Positions 58,265 to 64,000 of a stretch of DNA of 64,000 nt are shown here, piece after piece. The notes under the pieces are model-generated. The model searched no databases. It saw nothing but the letters and a program-made list of their open reading frames with translations, and had not been told where the DNA came from. The DNA is from Phytophthora hibernalis (taxonomy: Eukaryota; Oomycota; Peronosporomycetes; Peronosporales; Peronosporaceae): positions 124,001 through 188,000 of the forward strand of contig JAAKBF010000088.1 of NCBI GenBank assembly GCA_012656075.1, given 5' to 3'. Within the stretch, counting starts at the first letter, position 1. Each line of letters opens with the position of its first letter. The translations under genes were made by a program, and so were the position numbers.

Positions 58265-61200
58265 GTGGCGAAATACTGCCAAGATCTGGACGAAGACCCC
58301 ACACAACGAGCCAAGACCAAGAGCGACGAGCTTCCTCGTACGGAGATTCTCACAGGAGACGCAGCAACTGAAGCGGAGAGTGTGGATCGGGTGCAGATGG
58401 ACGTATCGAGTGCTACGAGGAAAGAGAAGGGTTCAATCCCTTGTGCTGGGAGACTGGAGATGCTGACAGAGATGTCGGTCATAAGTGGGCTGACAGAAGA
58501 TGGAGACAGGGAAGGCAAGGGCAGGAGCTGTGGCGATGACGAAGATGTTGGTGGTTTGACTCCGTTGGAGCTGCCTCCTTTGCAACTTGGAGGTCTGGGG
58601 AATGGGTACGCTGCGCTCGAGCAAAGTGGAGAGGATTGGATCGAGCGAATTGTTGCAATACAGGATGCATCGGTGGGGTGCAAGCCTATCACTCTGTGGG
58701 CTTATTGGGACGGCTGCAATAGTTTTGCAGAAGAAAAGTGGATCAGTCGCACGGAGCAGCCAGAGGCTCTGGAGAAGGAACAGTGCACATTGAGCAGCCC
58801 GCGGCGTATGCAGAGCGATTGGTGCGAGGTGATTGGCTCTGGTGAAAACTTTCTTTATGCCGAGTCAAGCGCTCTCCTTAGAAAGATGGTCAGAGCGAAC
58901 ACTCGGGCCTTTATCGTGAAGAATATCGTCATACCAAACGTGTTTAAGGGTGACTGGGGGCGACCATTGTTCGATAATCGCAGTATCATGAAAAAGGGAT
59001 GGGAGATACAGCATCTTTTACTTCCCTGCGATCTGGTGCGAGAAGATGATGCCAAGGTCACCGATGCTCCATTTAAGTTCATACCCATCGCGGACAGCTA
59101 TTTGCGCGGCGTTCAGCGTTCCGATGTGTCCTTGACGAAGGCTTCGCTGAATATACCGTCTGTATGGAATCATGCAGTGGTGGTGGGTCGACTCACAGAA
59201 TTTCAAAAACTGAAGCCAATGACAACGACACCAAAAGAATATCCAGCATCACCTCCTCCAAGCATGCTGCCGCAAATTATTACAAACCGATCTGATTCTC
59301 ATGGAAATACGAGTATATCACGAGACCCCGCTAAAAATAAGAGTCAAGATACCCAGCTGCACCCAGTCGTTGTAAAACTGGCAGTAGCCACCGAGGATTG
59401 CCCTCTGAGCACAGATTATTTCTTGAGCGACAAATTTCTGCCTTGCAACTGGGGTGAATCACGTGAAGTCGTCGATATCAATGTGAGAGAGGACGTCGAC
59501 CCAAGTGATTCCAAAGGATCTCCGCAGTACGAACAGTTTCTTCAACAGATCGCACGCCCAGCTTTGTGGGACTTGATGCAGAAGAAATTGATTCAAGTCA
59601 ATGGGACCTCTTTTCGGAGTGTACTAAACTGCGGTAGTTTGGAGACGCTAGAAGCGATCATCCACCAACAATTTCGAGATGTAAAGAAAATGAGTCTGAA
59701 CCCTCAGCATTCTCAAATATCGAGATTATCGAGGCTTGTACTAGCCTTCGTCACGCTGCTTGGTTGCATACGTTGCGGTACGCACGGCTTTGTATTATAA
59801 TATGCGTCCCAAATGTGCTGACTTGCTTGTTCTGAGTAGCATCGTGTCGATTGGTCAGTTGGCTGTTTCTCGTAATGGAGACATAATGGCCGCAGTACTA
59901 GCCAAAATTCTTCCCAGTGCGAAGTACAAACTGATGCTGGGTCCTTCCAACTGGAAAGATCTGTATGCAGTCTTGGAAGCAACCGGTAGAAATGCGGTGT
60001 CTTTAAATGCAGCAAGCCACCCCTCAACCACAGTCAGCACGTCAGAACCGGAGCAGACAATTCAGCCACCCCACAAAAGAGAAAGGTTCTTCAATTGGAA
60101 CAGGAAGTCACATCAGTTCGCGTGCTGTGCTCTATCCAGTTTTTAGAGCAGGTAAGGCTTGTGTTCGATAGCGATGTGGCACTTTATAATAACGGTCATT
60201 TCGAATGTCTACAGGATGAACTGTTGGACGTGCTGTGTACGAAGCAGCGGATATATTTCATTGAGCGCGATCTCCCACCACCAATTGATATACTGGTCGA
60301 TGAAAGAAACTGCATTTGCATGGTGAACGTCGTCACTTTTGAAGGTGGGTCCTACGATAATTTATTGGGCCCCAAGAGAGATTGGTCGTTCTCATATATG
60401 CGTGCAGTTGAAGAGAATGTGCGGAATTTCATTTTCAGCTTGGCCCGTTTACAAGTTCGGTTTCAGAAATGCTGGATTATTATCGGTAGCGCGTGGAATG
60501 CTTGGTATACCTCCAATTAAGTGCTCATTGTCGTTGACTTACTCGCTTTGCAGCACTCGATGGCCCTTCTCTAGGTGAAACGGACGTTGTGATGAATTCG
60601 TTTTACGCTGCCTTGGTTCAATTTCGAATCGAAATCCAGGTGTTTACCAGGTACGGATTTGTTTTATACCGTCACGATGAGTTTGTCAAGAAACCTAATG
60701 TGCTTTTTCTTCTCCCTTTAGCTTCTCGTGCGAGGAAGCAAGTCGCTATGTGCGAGCGGTCATCGACGAATGCGCCAACGTTGCTCTGGATCGTCAGCGT
60801 GTATTGCCCCGCTTTTGGTTCGAGCGACCATTCTTGCTGGAGGAGGAATCGCAATTCGAACGACTTCTTGTTTCAACAAAAATCGTCAATCACTATGCAG
60901 CTCAGTCGCTGCTTCACAAGATCTTCATAGAAGACCTATTCACAAAACGGTACGAACAAAGCATAACTGCGCAAGCGACCACGAACTAACTTCGCTCATA
61001 GAATCGATAACCTGAAGGCCCTCGTCCAGAGTGCGGTAACAGATGAGCAGCTGCAACTGCTTTGGCGGTATGCTTGCATGTCCTCTTGGCTCAGTATCTA
61101 CAGCATCCTCCTTATTCTTGGTATGTTCGGTTCCTTCCAGTTTTGTGCACCAGGACCATGGATTAGCGATTCCAGAGCACGTATTCGCGTTAAATGGATG

Positions 61201-61281
61201 AATGCTCTTCTTGCTAAACAACACTTGATTCTTCTTGTCATTCATAACCAAGCTCGATTTTCACGGCGATGCCTCCACTAA
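58265..61281 (+). CDS. SHOC1/ZIP2-like XPF-fold meiotic protein, multi-exon, one apparent frameshift
   Basis: SHOC1 (Zip2 in yeast) is an inactive XPF-nuclease relative that acts with other ZMM proteins to stabilise meiotic crossovers. Exon 1 (to about 59760) is a long open frame with no obvious domain except LARPALWDLM-type helices and the end ISRLSRLVLAFVTLL. The next exon has LVLSSIVSIGQLAVSR. Then come KQRIYFIERDLPPPIDILVD, NCICMVNVVTFEGGSYDN and VRNFIFSLARLQVRFQKCWI, the degenerate XPF core. IQVFTSFSCEEASRYVRAVI and RPFLLEEESQFERLLVST lead into NHYAAQSLLHKIF, a helix-hairpin-helix-like end. Clear introns: 60152-60214, 60486-60553, 60651-60721, 60950-61001. A C seems lost in CCCC at 60069-60072, just before the core. 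No ATG opens exon 1, so an upstream exon is likely. The stop near 61281 is tentative. Confidence 0.7.
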
Positions 61282-61435
61282 TGCCTGTGTACTGAGGTAC
61301 TCGAAAGTACACGTATAAGCGCCAAACACAATACCGGTACTGCGCACAGTTTTTAGCATGACATCACGCAGTGGATAGCTCTTGCAGTGCATTTTCAGGA
61401 ACAGTGAAATAATGTCAAGACGAAGTATTTCGTAG

Positions 61436-61860
61436 TTCCGACAAGCTATTGGCCCCACACAAGGAGAGCTTCCTCACGCTCTTTACGTACGCACCTGACG
61501 ACGCCAATAAAGAGGTGCAGATCGCCGGTCTCAAGGCCACCGAGGCCGAGGACAAGCAGGAGATCTCGCCATTTTCCATCATGTGCGCATCATCCTGGTT
61601 CTCGTGAGCTCCGGGGAGGATATGGCCTTCCTCGAGGTGCTGGCCGGGCTCGTGCAGATCTCCGAGGTGCACCCTCAAGTTCTTTCGCCATGCGCAGGAC
61701 GGTGTTTTCCGCGCCATGATCTTCGGGTGCTCGTTGGAGGAGCTGTGCGCCGAGACGCGATAGCTCGCAGCCGAGTACCTCATATCGCTCTGCGCGACAT
61801 GGTGCGCAAGTCGCAGTTCATCGTCACGACCGTCGAGTCGCTCGTAGTGATGGTTTGGAT
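61436..61860 (+). pseudogene. Importin-5-like (karyopherin beta) fragment, decayed
   Basis: Across changing frames one reads LLAPHKESFLTLFTYAPDDA, VQIAGLKATEA, HIILVLVSSGEDMAFLEVLA, LVQISEVHP, AMIFGCSLEELCAETR then a TAG, LAAEYLISLC and VRKSQFIVTTVESL. The order matches HEAT repeats in the N-terminal half of importin-5/RanBP5 proteins, where each repeat is about 40 residues. Both ends and the rest of the protein are missing. This looks like a truncated copy of a nuclear import receptor gene. The family call rests on repeat pattern and should be checked. Confidence 0.5.
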
Positions 61861-61970
61861 TTATTTCGAAACTACTTAAAACGATTCGAAAGTGCGATAT
61901 TAATTGCGCAATAGCTCAAAATAGCTCAAAACTACCCTCTCAAAATAGATTTGCGCTGATAGAAATCATT
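61861..61970. other. Flank of hAT element
   Basis: AT-rich sequence with TTCGAAACTACTT and a direct repeat of AATAGCTCAAA (about 61910-61940). It may contain the left terminus of the hAT element, but the other end is outside the window, so no terminal repeat can be confirmed. Confidence 0.35.
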
Positions 61971-63978
61971 TCATTTCGACGAAATGCCATTCACGTACTC
62001 TGTCTGGACGGCGTCCACGTTGACTCTCTCAAGCGCTTCGTGACTTTCAGGAAAGGAATGCAGCCGTGCCCAGTCCGTAGCCTCCTTTGCGACAGCGTGG
62101 TGGTTGGCATACACGTACGCCAGCATGTCAACTTTGTCTGTAGTCAATCTGTTCCGCTTCTTGGAATGGATAAAAGCCATAATGTTCCAAGCGCGCTCAC
62201 TCGCTGCCGACGACGTTGGAATAGCGAAGATGGGTTTGGCGAGCTCCCATGGCAGCGGATGGTTTTTTCTCTCTGTACCACCAGTCTATTGGCTCTGCTC
62301 CCGCGTGCCTTCTTTTCTTTTCAGCTGACCACCTCCGCTTCTCTCCATCAAACCTATACAGCGCACCATTGAAATCGAGTCTCGTCACGCCCAAGCGATC
62401 TAGTATCCCACTCCTTTCGGCGAAGTCACATCCTTGCACCATCGTATCTTCTTCGTCGGAATCGACGTAGTCATCGAGATTAGTGTGTGGATCCAAAAGA
62501 AATGCTAGCCCAATGGTATTCGTGTGCACGAATTTCCACCTAGTGTCTACAAGCTCCTTGATAGTAGCTTGAAGATCGTTATCAGTGTCGTAAGCGGGGT
62601 GATTCAGCAGCCAGCGAACCGCGTGTACACGCGCGAGGTTGGACAGTTATCCGACTCGAGTTCACAAAGCGCTTCGATCACGGTATCGAGGAACCCCACA
62701 ACCATCTCCAGCTTTCTCCAAAACCCAAAATCCTTGATACTCGAGTAAGCTTCTGAGCTGCCACCTTACTGGATGCCGATCTCTGTATCAACGCTGCAAA
62801 TTGCGGTTCCGTAAACAGCTTTTTCTGGACACTCGTGTTCTCTAAAACCCGCGAAAAGCATGCGTGAAGAGAATACCAACGCATTCTGACGGGAACAACT
62901 AGAGCTCGTCGATGCTCATTGGACAACTCACTCAACGTGCTTAGAAACTTACTGAGTACTGCATGGTGATCACGGACGTATGTAGTAATCACAAGCGCCT
63001 TCGTGTGAACAGCCTTGAAGAAATCAAGTTCACACACATCTTGAATCAACAAATGCAACAACTGAGCTGAGTAACCTCCTCCAAAGGTTGGCCGCTCATT
63101 CTCCAACAACGCCCATGCTTTACTCATGTTGCTGGCATTGTCGGTCAACACGCCTGCCTCCACCGCCCCAGTTTCCTGTTCAACTTCATCGATGACGTGG
63201 CCGAACTGCTGGGACAAATACTCGGCCGTCTCTGAAGCTATCCCAGTTGGCAGAGAAGACCAACGTACTGACGGCATTCCTGGAGCTACCACCATAAAGT
63301 TGATTATGGTTGAGTGGTTGACATCCGTCCAAGAGTCTGTCACGATAGTAACAAACCTTCGTTCACCGATCATATCAGCGGTTCTCGAACTTGATCACAT
63401 ACACCTCGTAGCAAATCCCCACCTAATATGTGTCTGGATGGAAATCTGATCCCAGGGACCTGAACGGGTCCCGATATGCTTCGGATTCAACCAGCGTGAA
63501 TGGTAGCGCGCAAAGGTAAACCATGATCGCCAACGCCATCTCAAATTGCTGCTGCTGAGAAGGCGTTGGCGCTGGTACGGGCTGTGCTGGATCGCCTCCA
63601 GCAGTATTGGCACCTCCAGCAGCAGCAGCAGCGACGGTAGCGGCCCCTCCAGCAGAAAATGGTGCAGAACTCCCCGTTTCACGGTGGCGTTCGGGAAGTA
63701 ATCAAGCATGCGCTGCATAACAGCAGCGGGGCATCCGGGCAGCTTTTCAGGTGACGCTGCATATTCGTTCCGGACTGAGCGCTTCGAATAATCACGTGAC
63801 TGTAGTTGCAGTCGGCGTGCGGCTTCGATGAGTTGTCCGTTATCCTTTCAAAGTACCCCCAGATCATGTGCTGTGAGCGTCCAGGCTTTCGGACAGCTAG
63901 AACACGAGGGCGGCGTACTTGGATGAGCGGTGAGTAGGAAACGCGTCGACTAGCGGCGAGCCGAGGAGACCGACTCAA
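61971..63978 (-). pseudogene. hAT transposase with BED zinc finger, frame changes
   Basis: A DNA transposase of the hAT superfamily. From the right: a BED-type finger region (HMIWGYFERITDNSSKPHAD, then CNYSHVIIRSAQSGTNMQRH) near 63880-63740, and a low-complexity linker. The core (63373 onward) has VTDSWTDVNHSTIINFMVV, GVLTDNASNMSKAWALLE and GGGYSAQLLHLLIQDVCEL, typical of the DUF659 domain. Further on are LVDTRWKFVHTNTIGLAFLL, and the C-terminal dimerisation region with SSAASERAWNIMAFIHSKKR. Frame changes lie near 63690-63380, 62680 and 62246, where one lost G would explain the break. The first exon may lie beyond the window edge. Confidence 0.8.
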
Positions 63979-64000
63979 CGTCGGCGCAGTCGGCTACTGG

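Overview
The window looks like nuclear DNA of an oomycete, most likely a Phytophthora or a close relative. Short introns with gtacgt/gtaagt donors interrupt the genes, the gene blocks are compact, and the mobile elements are of types typical of that group: piggyBac-like transposases with an IWP/GW-WK accessory domain, Ty1/copia, Ty3/gypsy chromoviruses and hAT elements. Everything was read by eye from translated frames, so family calls rest on motif recognition and not on database searches.

Layout. Positions 1-1471 hold no recognisable gene, only a short dispersed repeat. Positions 1476-5838 are a complete piggyBac-like element with TTAA target duplications, 18-bp inverted ends and a matching 25-bp palindrome near each end. 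Positions 6699-10551 hold a second, more decayed piggyBac-like element. Positions 11292-16848 are a minus-strand copia element whose 5' LTR is cut off. Positions 16849-19727 are a plus-strand gypsy/chromovirus fragment (gag coiled coil, integrase, chromodomain) without protease, RT or RNase H. Positions 19762-36170 are a minus-strand gag-only LTR element containing a 12.3-kb array of 22 units of about 560 bp, which encodes a Ser-rich 187-residue repeat. Positions 36160-39611 are the 5' part (LTR, primer site, gag) of another gypsy element.

Positions 40030-61281 are mainly cellular: an ASPM-like spindle protein (minus), ribosomal protein P1 (plus), a small one-span membrane protein (plus), a C-A-T-TE non-ribosomal peptide synthetase (minus), a broken telomerase reverse transcriptase (plus), and a multi-exon SHOC1/ZIP2-like XPF-fold protein (plus). 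A decayed importin-5-like fragment follows, and the window ends in a minus-strand hAT transposase with a BED finger.

The main cautions concern reading frames. RPLP1, ASPM, the SHOC1-like gene, the hAT transposase and most array units are each broken by apparent one-base losses, mostly in or beside short homopolymers. This pattern suggests consensus errors in a long-read assembly at least as much as real pseudogenes. The telomerase copy is different: it has in-frame TAG codons and lacks motif B, so it is probably a true relic. The strongest leads are the amplified gag repeat, the telomerase relic, the copia primer site that matches the anticodon arm of initiator tRNA, the defined piggyBac ends, the SHOC1-like meiotic gene and the single-module NRPS.
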